This document shows, one piece after another, positions 27,375-34,964 of a DNA stretch of 36,794 nt. Within the stretch, counting starts at the first letter, position 1; each line of letters starts with the position of its first letter. This DNA is from Bacteroidales bacterium (GTDB lineage Bacteria; Bacteroidota; Bacteroidia; Bacteroidales; UBA932), in assembly GCA_017617035.1 (NCBI GenBank), contig JAFZWV010000028.1:1-36794 (forward strand), in the 5' to 3' direction. The notes beneath the pieces were generated by a model. It was not told where the DNA came from. It saw only the letters and a program-made list of their open reading frames with translations, and did no database searches. The translations under genes and the position numbers were made by a program.

Positions 27375-27563
27375 ATGAAATACACCGAACTTGAACGAAA
27401 ACTTCGCAAAATTGGTTGTTATGATACTGGCGCGCAGGCAAATGGACATCCGCTTTGGTATAGCCCTGAGAGCGGCAGAATCTTTAAATTGAGTAACCAT
27501 GGTGTTCATGAAGTGCCACGGGGTACTTTAAGGCAGATATTAAAGGACGCTGGTTTGAAATAA
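27375..27563 (+). CDS. hicA: HicA-family mRNA interferase toxin
   Basis: The protein has 62 aa, typical of HicA, a small double-stranded-RNA-binding-fold ribonuclease that cleaves mRNA. It has the N-terminal helix KYTELERKLRKIGC, the catalytic-His region NGHPLWYSPESGRIFKLSNHG and the conserved end VPRGTLRQILKDAGLK. The start was taken at ATG 27375 because an upstream ATG would add 23 residues that cross the promoter. The antitoxin gene follows 8 nt downstream (order toxin-antitoxin, usual for hicAB). Confidence 0.92.
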   Translation: MKYTELERKLRKIGCYDTGAQANGHPLWYSPESGRIFKLSNHGVHEVPRGTLRQILKDAGLK

Positions 27564-27571
27564 AAGAAGGT

Positions 27572-27973
27572 ATGAAAGAGGTAAAAGTGTTTATTGAAAA
27601 AGCAGAGTTCGGCTTCTCGGCATATATGGAGGAAGCCGGGTTGGATTATGGGTGTACGGGTGAGGGCGCTACCGTTCAGGAAGCCATCAATGATTTCAAT
27701 CTTTCATATGCCGGAATCAGGGATTACTATGAAAGCATAGGTAAAAGATTTGAAGAAATACACTGCAGGTTTTATTATGATACGGCCAGCTTTCTTGCAG
27801 AGTACTGCGAAGCGTTTTCGCTGGCCGGCCTGGAGCGTATTACCGGCATCAATCAAAAGCAGTTGGGCCATTATCTCCATGGCCAAAGCAAGCCATCGAG
27901 AAGGACTATAGAAAAAATTGAGGCTGGCGTAAAAGCATTTGCCGCCAACCTCACCGCTGTTCAATTCACCTGA
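27572..27973 (+). CDS. hicB: HicB-family antitoxin with C-terminal HTH
   Basis: The protein has 133 aa. The N-terminal part (about 1-70) is the HicB partial RNase H fold (VFIEKAEFGFSAYMEEAG ... GEGATVQEAINDFNLSYAGI). The C-terminal part is a DNA-binding helix-turn-helix (LERITGINQKQLGHYLHGQSKPS, about 90-112). It should neutralise HicA and repress the operon, perhaps at the inverted repeat 27283-27317. Its TGA stop touches the stop codon of the convergent nitroreductase gene (TGATCA). Confidence 0.92.
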   Translation: MKEVKVFIEKAEFGFSAYMEEAGLDYGCTGEGATVQEAINDFNLSYAGIRDYYESIGKRFEEIHCRFYYDTASFLAEYCEAFSLAGLERITGINQKQLGHYLHGQSKPSRRTIEKIEAGVKAFAANLTAVQFT

Positions 27974-28585
27974 TCAGTACTTGTTGTAGTGGATCTTCTC
28001 CGGTTTCCACTTGTCTTTGGGCTGAGGCTTCTCAGCAGGGAAACCGATAACGATAACGCATAGAGTGGAGAGGTCGTCGGGAATACCGAGGGCCTCTTTT
28101 ACGATCTCGCCGCGGTCGTCCTTGGCGGCGGTCCAGACCGCGCCTAGCCCAAGGGCATGGGCGGCGAGGAGAATATTCTCGGTCGCTGCCGAGCAGTCGT
28201 CGACCCAGAAGATATTGTCCCACGGCTCGCCGTTACGGCCTATAAGAGTGTTTTTGCCGCAGACCACTATCGCGAGTGGCGCTTCGGTGAGCATCTTCGC
28301 GTAGCGGAGCTTGCCGGCCAGCGCGTCCATAGTCGCACGGTCATTCAGGACTACGAACTCCCACGGCTGCGAGTTCATCGCAGTTGGCGCCGCCATTCCG
28401 GCTTTGAGCATCTGCTCTATCATTTCCGCCGGAACAGGCTGATCCGTAAACTGACGGACCGAGGTCCTTGTCATGATGTTCTCAAATACGGCTTTCTGCG
28501 CCGCCTCCTTCGAGGTCTGCGATCCATTGTTGCATGCTGTCGCTGCCATAGCCAAAACCAATAGGGTGAATAATACTTTTTTCAT
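27974..28585 (-). CDS. Nitroreductase-family lipoprotein
   Basis: The protein has 203 aa from ATG 28585. Residues 1-18 are a lipoprotein signal peptide (KKVLFTLLVLAMAATAC), which is unusual because most nitroreductases are cytoplasmic flavoproteins. The nitroreductase fold begins at about residue 35 with the FMN-binding pattern TRTSVRQFTDQPVP, then MAAPTAMNSQPWEFVV (about 65-80) and HALGLGAVWTA (about 140). Family members reduce nitro compounds or quinones with NAD(P)H. An extra-cytoplasmic member would need another electron source, so its reaction is unclear. It is convergent with hicB and has its own promoter box at 28592-28599. Confidence 0.88.
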   Translation of the reverse strand: MKKVLFTLLVLAMAATACNNGSQTSKEAAQKAVFENIMTRTSVRQFTDQPVPAEMIEQMLKAGMAAPTAMNSQPWEFVVLNDRATMDALAGKLRYAKMLTEAPLAIVVCGKNTLIGRNGEPWDNIFWVDDCSAATENILLAAHALGLGAVWTAAKDDRGEIVKEALGIPDDLSTLCVIVIGFPAEKPQPKDKWKPEKIHYNKY

Positions 28586-28591
28586 AATGCA

Positions 28592-28599
28592 CGAAGGTA
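28592..28599 (-). promoter_or_regulatory. Candidate -7 box of the nitroreductase promoter
   Basis: The minus strand reads TACCTTCG, one base from TAnnTTTG, then 6 nt to ATG 28585. It is the same TTCG variant as before thiN and supports the chosen start. Confidence 0.5.
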
Positions 28600-28626
28600 G
28601 CAAAAAAATATCAGTGCCGAGCGATG

Positions 28627-28801
28627 AGTTTTCGCAGACGTGACGCACAGCGCAGATCCCATATTGTGCCACATACGTGCTTCAGGGGCCGACTGCTGAT
28701 TGAATGGTGTGCGTCTGAGGGCAATTTTGCCGCCAGCCGCACGGGATGGGTGGCTTGCGGTGCGTTGTGCGGCATATGGCTGTGCGTCACATTTGCGAAC
28801 T
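28627..28801. ncRNA. Candidate structured RNA or palindromic element, unknown family
   Basis: This is a gene-less stretch between nitroreductase and rpsO. Its ends pair over a long distance: TTCGCA (28631-28636) with TGCGAA (28794-28799), a 3x3 internal loop, then GTGACGCACAGC (28640-28651) with GCTGTGCGTCAC (28779-28790), and further in CATAT with ATATG (28660-28664/28774-28778). Inside is a separate hairpin at 28709-28742 with stacked stems GTGCG/CGCAC, CTG/CAG and GGCA/TGCC. The long rod with bulges and a terminal hairpin is like 6S RNA in outline, but no promoter box was found on either strand, so a small mobile palindrome is also possible. A 74-codon ORF across it shows no protein features. 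Confidence 0.45.
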
Positions 28802-28821
28802 GGACGGGGTGTTCAGTAAAA

Positions 28822-28853
28822 TTTGTTATTCACGAATTTATTCACTAATATTG
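28822..28853 (+). promoter_or_regulatory. rpsO promoter
   Basis: TTTG (28822-28825), a 20-bp spacer and TAATATTG (28846-28853, one mismatch to TAnnTTTG) form a good promoter 59 nt before the rpsO ATG. Transcription would start near 28858, just before the leader hairpin. Confidence 0.65.
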
Positions 28854-28862
28854 CACGCTTTT

Positions 28863-28881
28863 TTGCGGGAGGGTCCCGCAA
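28863..28881 (+). promoter_or_regulatory. rpsO: rpsO leader hairpin
   Basis: TTGCGGGA/TCCCGCAA (28863-28870/28874-28881) is a perfect 8-bp stem with a GGG loop close to the predicted 5' end of the rpsO mRNA. S15 often binds its own leader to limit translation; whether this stem is such a site is inference. It may also shield the 5' end of the mRNA. Confidence 0.55.
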
Positions 28882-28912
28882 GCTTATAATAACAAACAAA
28901 ACTTTTGCACTT

Positions 28913-29188
28913 ATGGCCGAGTATTTAATGCCTGAGAAAAAGCAAGAGATTTTCGCGAAGTACGGGAAGTCTAATAAAGACACCGGCTCTCCTGAGAGTC
29001 AAGTTGCTCTATTTTCCTACCGTATCGCTCATCTTACCGAGCACGTGAAGAAGAATAAGAAGGACGTCGTAACCCGCCGTTCTCTCCTTCGTCTCGTCGG
29101 TAAGCGCCGTCAGGTTCTGGACTACCTCCAGAAGGTTGACATTGAGAGGTACAGAAGCATTATCAAGGAGTTGGGACTCCGTCGATAA
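28913..29188 (+). CDS. rpsO: 30S ribosomal protein S15
   Basis: The protein has 91 aa, close to the usual 89. Conserved segments are [36 protein letters not shown]-type helices 1-2 and the rRNA-binding [20 protein letters not shown]15 binds 16S rRNA early in small-subunit assembly. ATG 28913 ([10 protein letters not shown]) was chosen: the longer in-frame ORF would begin inside the promoter and cross the leader hairpin. It is followed by a strong terminator and then pnp, the same gene order as in Enterobacteria. Confidence 0.96.
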   Translation: MAEYLMPEKKQEIFAKYGKSNKDTGSPESQVALFSYRIAHLTEHVKKNKKDVVTRRSLLRLVGKRRQVLDYLQKVDIERYRSIIKELGLRR

Positions 29189-29201
29189 TCAAAATAGGAA
29201 C

Positions 29202-29234
29202 AGGGGTGGTGCCCAGGCGGCGCCGCCCCTTTTT
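29202..29234 (+). terminator. Strong terminator between rpsO and pnp
   Basis: AGGGGTGGTGCC (29202-29213) pairs over 12 bp with GGCGCCGCCCCT (29219-29230), including two G-T pairs, with a 5-nt loop and then TTTTT. Because no good promoter is seen for pnp, read-through here may set the rpsO/pnp ratio. Confidence 0.85.
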
Positions 29235-29249
29235 GCACGAATTTCAGAA

Positions 29250-29266
29250 ACCCGGACGGTCCGGGT
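29250..29266 (+). promoter_or_regulatory. Hairpin just upstream of pnp
   Basis: ACCCGGA/TCCGGGT (29250-29256/29260-29266) is a perfect 7-bp stem with a CGG loop, ending 27 nt before the chosen pnp ATG and directly before an alternative in-frame ATG (29267). It could control pnp translation or mRNA decay. PNPase regulates its own leader in E. coli through a stem-loop, but similarity here is only in position. Confidence 0.5.
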
Positions 29267-29293
29267 ATGAAGCAATACAAAGACGAAATCAGA

Positions 29294-31684
29294 ATGAACG
29301 TAATCAACAAGAAGATCGAACTCGCGGACGGCCGCGTGATCGAGATCGAGACCGGCAAGCTGGCCAAGCAGGCCGCCGGTTCAGCTGTCGTGAAGATGGG
29401 TGGCACTATGCTTCTCGCCACCGTGACAGCCGCTACGGAAGTGAAGGAAGGCACCGACTTTATGCCCCTCACCGTAGACTACAAGGAAAAGTATTATTCA
29501 GCAGGACGCTTCCCCGGAGGATTCATGAAGAGGGAAGGCAAGTCGAGCGACTATGAGATTCTCATCAGCCGTCTTATCGACCGCCCCATCAGGCCCCTCT
29601 GGCCGGATGATTTCCACCTGGAAGTGTTCGTCAACGTAACCCTTATCTCGGCTGAGAAAGATATCCAGCCGGATGCTCTCGCAGGTCTTGCTGCATCTTG
29701 CGCCCTCGCAACCAGCGACCTCCCGTTCGGAGGCCCTATCGGCGAGGTTCGCGTCTGCCGCATCGACGGCCAGTTCGTCATCAACCCTACCTTTACCGAT
29801 ATGGAAAGGGCTGACCTCGAACTCATGGTCGCAGCTACCGAAGAAAACATCATGATGGTCGAAGGCGAAATGAAGGAAGTCTCCGAGCACGACATGCTCG
29901 AGGCCATCAAGTTCGCCCACGAAGAGATCAAGAAGCACTGCCGCGTACAGAAAGAGCTCATGCACGAGCTTGGTACCGACGTAAATAAGCGCGATTATCC
30001 CCACGACGAGCAGGACGAAGAGCTCCGCGCCGCCGTCAAGGATTTCTGCTATCCCAAGTGCTACGCTCTCGCAAAGGCAGCAAAGCCCAAGCACGAGCGC
30101 GAGGACGGCTTCAAGGCCATCCTCGACGAGTTCATCGCCACTATCCCCGAGCCCGCAAACCTCGAGGAGAAGCCGGCTTATGACCTGAAGGTCGTTCTCG
30201 CAAGCCGCTACTACCACGACGTGGAGAAAGAGGCCATGCGCAACATGATCCTCGACGAAGGTCTCCGCCTCGATGGCCGTAAGACCGACGAGGTCCGCCC
30301 GATCTGGTGCGAGGTCGACTATCTGCCTTGCGCCCATGGTTCCGCAATCTTCACCCGCGGTGAGACCCAGTCCCTCGCGACCGTGACCCTCGGAACCAAG
30401 ATGGACATGAAGGAGATGGACGAGGTCCTCATCCAGGACGACCAGCAGTTCGTGCTCCACTACAACTTCCCTCCGTTTGCCACCGGTGAGGCTAAGCCTC
30501 AGAGGGGTGTCGGCCGCCGTGAGATCGGCCATGGCAACCTTGCGATGCGCGCTCTCAAGCCCGTTATCCCCATGGCCCCGGAGAACCCGTACGCCGTTCG
30601 CGTCGTGTCCGATATCCTTGAGTCCAACGGCTCCTCGTCAATGGCTTCGGTCTGCGGCGGCTGCCTCGCACTCATGGACGCCGGCGTGAAGATCAAGAAG
30701 ATGGTAGCAGGTGTGGCCATGGGCCTTATCACCGACGCTGAGCGCCCCAACGAGCGCTACGCCATCCTCACCGACATCCTCGGCGACGAAGACCACCTCG
30801 GCGACATGGACTTCAAGGTCACAGGTACCGCCGACGGTATCACCGCAACCCAGATGGATATCAAGGTCGACGGCCTTTCCTACGCAGTCCTCGAGCAGGC
30901 TCTCGAGCAGGCGCGCCAGGGCCGCCTCCACATCATGGGCGAGATGAAGAAGACCATCAGCGAGCCTCGCGAAGACTACAAGCCGTTCGTGCCTCGCATC
31001 CAGCAGCTCATCGTCGCTTCCGAGTTTATCGGAGCCATCATCGGCAAGGGCGGCGAGACCATCCAGAAGATTCAGAAGGAAACCGGTGCAACCATCAATA
31101 TCGACGAAGAACCCAACCCGAACGGAGAGGGAACAGTCGGTGTGGTCGACATCGCTTCCAACGACGCAGTGGCCATGCAGAAGGCTCTCGATTGGATCAA
31201 GGGCATCTGCGCAGTTCCCGAGGTGGGTACTGTTTACCATGGTCGCGTGGTGTCTATCCTCGACTTCGGCGCATTCATCGAGATACTCCCTGGTAAGGAA
31301 GGACTCCTGCACGTCAGCGAGATCGCATGGACGAAGACCGAGAAGGTTGAGGATGTCCTGAAGGTCGGCGACGAGGTTGATGTCAAGCTCCTCGAGATCG
31401 ATGCCAAGACCGGAAAGATGCGCCTTTCGATGCGCGCTCTTACCGAGAAGCCCGAGGGATACGTTGAGCCCAAACCGCGTGAGCGCGGCCCCAGGCGCGA
31501 CGGCGACCGTAAGGGCGGAGAGCGCTCAGATCGCGGTCCTCGCCGCGAGGGCGATCGCCGCGGAGGCGAGCGTCGTGACGACCGCCACGACCGCGGTCCC
31601 CGCCGCAGCTTCGGCCCGCGCCACGAAGAAGCCCCGGCCCCTCAGGCCGACGACTTCCGCGAACCCGCCGACGAAGTCTTTTAG
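29294..31684 (+). CDS. pnp: Polyribonucleotide nucleotidyltransferase (PNPase)
   Basis: The protein has 796 aa. It degrades RNA 3' to 5' with phosphate. Two RNase PH-like domains (about 1-210 and 320-550; [61 protein letters not shown]) flank the helical domain. A KH domain (about 570-630: [17 protein letters not shown]) and an S1 domain (about 640-715: [19 protein letters not shown]) follow. The last 70 residues are a low-complexity Arg/Gly/Asp tail with repeated RGPRR (about 726-796), beyond the usual PNPase end. ATG 29294 ([13 protein letters not shown]) matches the family N-terminus better than ATG 29267, which would add 9 residues. It probably shares transcription with rpsO. Confidence 0.96.
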   Translation: MNVINKKIELADGRVIEIETGKLAKQAAGSAVVKMGGTMLLATVTAATEVKEGTDFMPLTVDYKEKYYSAGRFPGGFMKREGKSSDYEILISRLIDRPIRPLWPDDFHLEVFVNVTLISAEKDIQPDALAGLAASCALATSDLPFGGPIGEVRVCRIDGQFVINPTFTDMERADLELMVAATEENIMMVEGEMKEVSEHDMLEAIKFAHEEIKKHCRVQKELMHELGTDVNKRDYPHDEQDEELRAAVKDFCYPKCYALAKAAKPKHEREDGFKAILDEFIATIPEPANLEEKPAYDLKVVLASRYYHDVEKEAMRNMILDEGLRLDGRKTDEVRPIWCEVDYLPCAHGSAIFTRGETQSLATVTLGTKMDMKEMDEVLIQDDQQFVLHYNFPPFATGEAKPQRGVGRREIGHGNLAMRALKPVIPMAPENPYAVRVVSDILESNGSSSMASVCGGCLALMDAGVKIKKMVAGVAMGLITDAERPNERYAILTDILGDEDHLGDMDFKVTGTADGITATQMDIKVDGLSYAVLEQALEQARQGRLHIMGEMKKTISEPREDYKPFVPRIQQLIVASEFIGAIIGKGGETIQKIQKETGATINIDEEPNPNGEGTVGVVDIASNDAVAMQKALDWIKGICAVPEVGTVYHGRVVSILDFGAFIEILPGKEGLLHVSEIAWTKTEKVEDVLKVGDEVDVKLLEIDAKTGKMRLSMRALTEKPEGYVEPKPRERGPRRDGDRKGGERSDRGPRREGDRRGGERRDDRHDRGPRRSFGPRHEEAPAPQADDFREPADEVF

Positions 31685-31699
31685 GTGATTTTTCGACTT

Positions 31700-31721
31700 C
31701 TCCCCCCTAAATTACGGGGAG
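31700..31721 (+). terminator. Hairpin after pnp (possible terminator)
   Basis: CTCCCC/GGGGAG (31700-31705/31716-31721) form a 6-bp stem with a 10-nt loop, 16 nt after the pnp stop. There is no T-run after it, so termination is uncertain; it may only protect the 3' end. Confidence 0.4.
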
Positions 31722-31740
31722 TAGTCCAAAAATTACAGAA

Positions 31741-31834
31741 CAAACTGCACCCCATTAGCCGCTATCGCTGAGCGACGCTTTGCGTCTGGCAGCGACCCTA
31801 GTCCGGGCAAAAAGCGGCCCTGGGGTGCAGTTTG
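31741..31834. repeat. 94-nt structured palindromic element between convergent genes
   Basis: The outer arms CAAACTGCACCCCA (31741-31754) and TGGGGTGCAGTTTG (31821-31834) are perfect 14-bp reverse complements. Inside lie GCCGCT/AGCGGC (31758-31763/31813-31818), TCGCTG/CAGCGA (31765-31770/31790-31795) and GACGC/GCGTC (31774-31778/31782-31786), so almost the whole left side folds into one nested rod. It fills most of the gap between pnp and pdxB, which converge. It has no T-run, so it is not a typical intrinsic terminator. A small mobile palindrome, a structured 3' UTR or a two-way terminator are all possible. Confidence 0.7.
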
Positions 31835-31846
31835 CTTCTGCTTTAT

Positions 31847-32815
31847 CTATTCCCTTCGTGGGGGGTAATCTGAGCGGAGACGCTCGAAGGAGGAGATATC
31901 GGCTTTGAGGCGGGCGCTGTCCTGAAGAACATCATAATGAGCTGAAGTGACCGGCGGGAGCGCGACGGAGAAATCGAATAAATCGGAAAGTCCTAAAGTG
32001 CGGGCGACGACGCGGACGGCGGCGGTGGTGCCTGCGGCTTTGCCGTCCTGGCTGTAGCCGGCAATGTGCGGTGTCGCGATCTCCGCGAGGCCGACCAAAA
32101 CAGGATCGACGAGCGGTTCGTTTTCCCACACGTCCAGCGCGGCGGCCATCAGTCGACCATCTTGCAGCGCTTCCCGAAGTGCCGCAGAGTCGACCACCTC
32201 GCCGCGCGAGGAATTGATTAGAATCTGCGACGGCCTCATGCGCCCCAAAACGGATGCGTCTATCATATGATACGTTTCCTGAGTCAAAGGAACGTGTAAG
32301 GTCACAATATCGGCCCCAGCAATAATCTCGTCGAGTAAGACAAAACCAGCCGGACCTTCGGCCATGGCCCTGGGTGGATCGCAAAGCAGTGTCCGAAGGC
32401 CAAGCGCAGACGCTAAAGCCTGAACTTTCGATCCAACATGCCCGACACCGACTATTCCCAAGGTCTTTCCAACCAGCGAGAATCCATGCGAGCGCGAAAG
32501 CGTCACCAGCACCGATTCTACCCACTGCGCTACCGAACCTGCGTTACAGCCGGGCGCGTTGGCCCACACAATACCATGCTCCGAACACCAAGCTGTATCG
32601 ATATGGTCATAACCAATGGTCGCGCTGGCGATGACGCGCACAGAGGACCCTTCCAGCAAAGTGCGGTCGCAGCGAGTGCGCGTCCGGACTACCAGCGCGT
32701 CGGCATCCTTAACATCAGAAGCCGAAATTGCGGCGCCATGAAGATACACCACCTCCGCGTAGGGCTCGAACACCCCGCGAAGGAAGGGAATCTTATCGTC
32801 GCAAACGATTTTCAT
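31847..32815 (-). CDS. pdxB: 4-phosphoerythronate dehydrogenase
   Basis: The protein has 322 aa. It is a D-2-hydroxyacid dehydrogenase of the PdxB type, which oxidises 4-phosphoerythronate in the DXP-dependent pyridoxal phosphate pathway. Signs are the N-terminal MKIVCDDKIPFL, ALVVRTRTRCDRTLLEG with VIASATIGYDHID, the NAD-binding LGIVGVGHVGSKV (about 115-127), catalytic Arg in INSSRGEVVD, and the PdxB-like His segment TPHIAGYSQDGKAAGT (about 268-283). It is shorter than the E. coli enzyme (378 aa) because the C-terminal dimerisation region is reduced. Its ATG overlaps the stop of the upstream CotH-like gene by one base (TAATG), so the two are co-translated. Confidence 0.93.
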   Translation of the reverse strand: MKIVCDDKIPFLRGVFEPYAEVVYLHGAAISASDVKDADALVVRTRTRCDRTLLEGSSVRVIASATIGYDHIDTAWCSEHGIVWANAPGCNAGSVAQWVESVLVTLSRSHGFSLVGKTLGIVGVGHVGSKVQALASALGLRTLLCDPPRAMAEGPAGFVLLDEIIAGADIVTLHVPLTQETYHMIDASVLGRMRPSQILINSSRGEVVDSAALREALQDGRLMAAALDVWENEPLVDPVLVGLAEIATPHIAGYSQDGKAAGTTAAVRVVARTLGLSDLFDFSVALPPVTSAHYDVLQDSARLKADISSFERLRSDYPPRRE

Positions 32816-34155
32816 TACAAAGCAGGAATGCGCTTGTCAAGAGCGCTGATGCGCGACCGGAGAGCATCTTTCATCCGGTCGAGGGCTTCCTGATAGCTCA
32901 GATTTTCGTCGTGATTGACCATCCCGCTACCATCTTCAGTGACGGGATTGGGATAGCAGGGCCACATCTGGTTGTTGTTCCACTCCGATTCCCAGATTAT
33001 GTCGGCCTGCTCGTCGATATAATCGGGCAGAGTCTCGAATGAGGGCTTCAACTCGGCCCAGCGCTCCTTGAGGCGGGCCTTGAAAGCCGAGTTCTTAAGC
33101 AGTCTGCTATACCAGAGACTGTTGCTGATATCCAGGGTATTATGGTTGGGCGTAAAGGTGTTCCAATCAAAGTCCCACACAGGACCCGCATACATCTTTC
33201 CGCCCCTCCAGTGGAAGAAGCAGCTCTTGGGATGATTGGGCTCCATGTTGTAGCAAAGTTCGTGGACCAGATACCAGTCGCAGAAAGAGTCGATATCGAT
33301 TACGTCGGAGAAATTCCCGGCGGCAATCGCGTCCGTCATAGTCTTGAGCGTCTGCTCGGCGGCTGTAAGGATGGGCCTGAACTTCGACGGATCGGTGTCG
33401 TAGTCATAATCATCCCTGTCGGGATACTTAACCTCTACCGGACAATTCCACTGCCGTACATTTGCGCGGTAGGTGCCGGTTGAGAAGAAATCTCTCTCGT
33501 TGGAGTCGGAAGTATCAAAAGTAAAAAGGTACTCGGCTTCGAACTTCGATCCTTCCACATTGATCTTCTCCCCGAGCCAATAATTACCCAGATGTTCGCC
33601 GTTGAGGTACAGCTCCACGAACCTGCCGTAAGGCGTCCATTCGATAGAGGTGCGGCGGGAGGCTTCGAAGGCGACCTGATTGCGCAAAAGAGTCCTGTCC
33701 ATCCAGTTGGCCAGAAGCACCCACTTCTTGCTCTTTCCGGTTCCGTAGAAATCGGCCTGATGATCGAGCTTTATATAATAAGGTTTCTTGGGATAGTTCC
33801 ACCACGTAGAATTGCCGCGGCCGCGTATCTTAAGGCTGTCGTCCTGATACAGGACCTTTCCCTCATCGCCGGTAATCTTGATAGTCGCAAGTTCAACCCA
33901 GATGGTTTTGCTTCTAACGGCTACACGACCCGGGGTCTCGATATAAACGCAGGGGAGCGCATCCATCTCGTCCGGGATTATAGGACCGGCGGGTTCGGGC
34001 GGTACCGGAGTCGGCGGGTCGACCGCGGCAGTGTCGTTAACAGGCCCCGGCTCCGGCTTCGGTCCCGGCACTATGACGACCTGCTCAGGCTGGCAGGCCA
34101 GCAGCAGACCGAGGGCCAGAAAGGCCGAAAAAATATGCTTGCGCACAAAAGTCAT
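32815..34155 (-). CDS. CotH-kinase family lipoprotein
   Basis: The protein has 446 aa with a lipobox LLAC (Cys21) and a Pro-rich linker (about 28-62). The CotH-like domain covers about 70-400: LKIRGRGNSTWWNYPKKPYY, then LLANWMDRTLLRNQVAFE, YGRFVELYLNGEHLGNYWLGEKINV and the metal-binding AGPVWDFDWNTF. CotH proteins are atypical kinases that phosphorylate surface proteins in Bacillus spores; in Bacteroidota they are frequent cell-surface lipoproteins of unknown target. It is the first gene of a two-gene operon with pdxB. The pairing has no obvious metabolic logic. Confidence 0.88.
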   Translation of the reverse strand: MTFVRKHIFSAFLALGLLLACQPEQVVIVPGPKPEPGPVNDTAAVDPPTPVPPEPAGPIIPDEMDALPCVYIETPGRVAVRSKTIWVELATIKITGDEGKVLYQDDSLKIRGRGNSTWWNYPKKPYYIKLDHQADFYGTGKSKKWVLLANWMDRTLLRNQVAFEASRRTSIEWTPYGRFVELYLNGEHLGNYWLGEKINVEGSKFEAEYLFTFDTSDSNERDFFSTGTYRANVRQWNCPVEVKYPDRDDYDYDTDPSKFRPILTAAEQTLKTMTDAIAAGNFSDVIDIDSFCDWYLVHELCYNMEPNHPKSCFFHWRGGKMYAGPVWDFDWNTFTPNHNTLDISNSLWYSRLLKNSAFKARLKERWAELKPSFETLPDYIDEQADIIWESEWNNNQMWPCYPNPVTEDGSGMVNHDENLSYQEALDRMKDALRSRISALDKRIPAL

Positions 34156-34162
34156 AGCCCTG

Positions 34163-34170
34163 CAAAGATA
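34163..34170 (-). promoter_or_regulatory. -7 box of the CotH-pdxB promoter
   Basis: The minus strand reads TATCTTTG, a perfect TAnnTTTG, 7 nt before ATG 34155. It is back to back with the plus-strand box at 34185-34192, so the 59-bp gap is a divergent promoter region. Confidence 0.6.
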
Positions 34171-34184
34171 TCATATTATTTTGG

Positions 34185-34192
34185 TATATTTG
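34185..34192 (+). promoter_or_regulatory. -7 box of the DUF1573-GH29 promoter
   Basis: TATATTTG is a perfect TAnnTTTG, 22 nt before ATG 34215. No TTTG stands at the -33 distance. The two divergent -7 boxes lie only 14 bp apart, so RNA polymerase binding on one strand should exclude the other. Confidence 0.6.
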
Positions 34193-34214
34193 TCGCGAAA
34201 CGAAACATAGCGAA

Positions 34215-34964
34215 ATGATAACAAAGTCAATTTCCAGGGGCGCAGTGCTGATTGCGACGTTGCTTGCCGCCTTCGCCTGCAGCCCGAAAGGACCCAGAGA
34301 ATTTATCGTAAACGACAACACTGTAATCGATCTCGGAATTATCAAGGAAGCCGACGGCCCGTGTGAGTTCGTAGTCCTCTATAAAAATGAGACTAAAGAC
34401 ACGATGGTAGCGGCCCAGAGCCGCTCCACCTGCCGCTGTACGACCCCCATGGTAAACAATCTCCCCATTCCTCCCGGAGAGTACCATCGCATCCCGATCA
34501 AGTATAACCCGTCCTATCAGAGCGGCCATATCGACGAGCAGGTCGACATCCGTTATCGCAACGGAGTGATCAAGTCGTTCCTGTTCATGGGCGAGGTAGT
34601 CCCGATGAAGCACCCCGTAACCGACCATGCCCGTTACGCGATGGGCCGCGATTTCTACTCCAGCCGCCTGCTGATCAGCCTCGGACTGATGGACCCGGGC
34701 GAGACTAAGGAAGTATACTTCAATCTCGGTAACGATACCCACAGAAAAATGAGGGTCCACTTCAATCTCGAAGGCGATTACGCCGCCGACCTTAAGATGC
34801 GCAAAGACATAGTGATGCCCGCAGACGGGCGCGATTCCGTCCATATCCGTTTCACAATGCCCGAAGGAGTAGCTTCGACCGACTCGGTGATCGTAAAGAT
34901 CCAGCCCGTGGTCGACGGTAAGCCGACTACGGAGAGTTTGCGTTTTAAAGCAGTAGCACGATGA
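34215..34964 (+). CDS. DUF1573-domain lipoprotein
   Basis: The protein has 249 aa with a lipobox AFAC (Cys22). A DUF1573 domain covers about 30-130, with VIDLGIIKEADGPCEFVVLYKNE and the Cys pair in SRSTCRCTTPMV. The second half is another Ig/ASH-like beta domain (LGLMDPGETKEVYFNLGND). DUF1573 proteins are common exported proteins of Bacteroidota with unknown function, often near glycan genes. Here it leads an operon with two GH29-like genes, and its stop overlaps the next start (ATGA). Confidence 0.87.
   Translation: MITKSISRGAVLIATLLAAFACSPKGPREFIVNDNTVIDLGIIKEADGPCEFVVLYKNETKDTMVAAQSRSTCRCTTPMVNNLPIPPGEYHRIPIKYNPSYQSGHIDEQVDIRYRNGVIKSFLFMGEVVPMKHPVTDHARYAMGRDFYSSRLLISLGLMDPGETKEVYFNLGNDTHRKMRVHFNLEGDYAADLKMRKDIVMPADGRDSVHIRFTMPEGVASTDSVIVKIQPVVDGKPTTESLRFKAVAR

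Noticed and set aside
28624-28848. 74-codon ORF between nitroreductase and rpsO
   Set aside because: It coincides with the paired structure at 28627-28801, has unusual Cys/Trp/Arg content and lacks a promoter close to its start.
29267-29293. ATG 29267 as the pnp start
   Set aside because: The nine extra residues are not part of the family N-terminus and directly follow a hairpin; 29294 fits better, although 29267 cannot be excluded.
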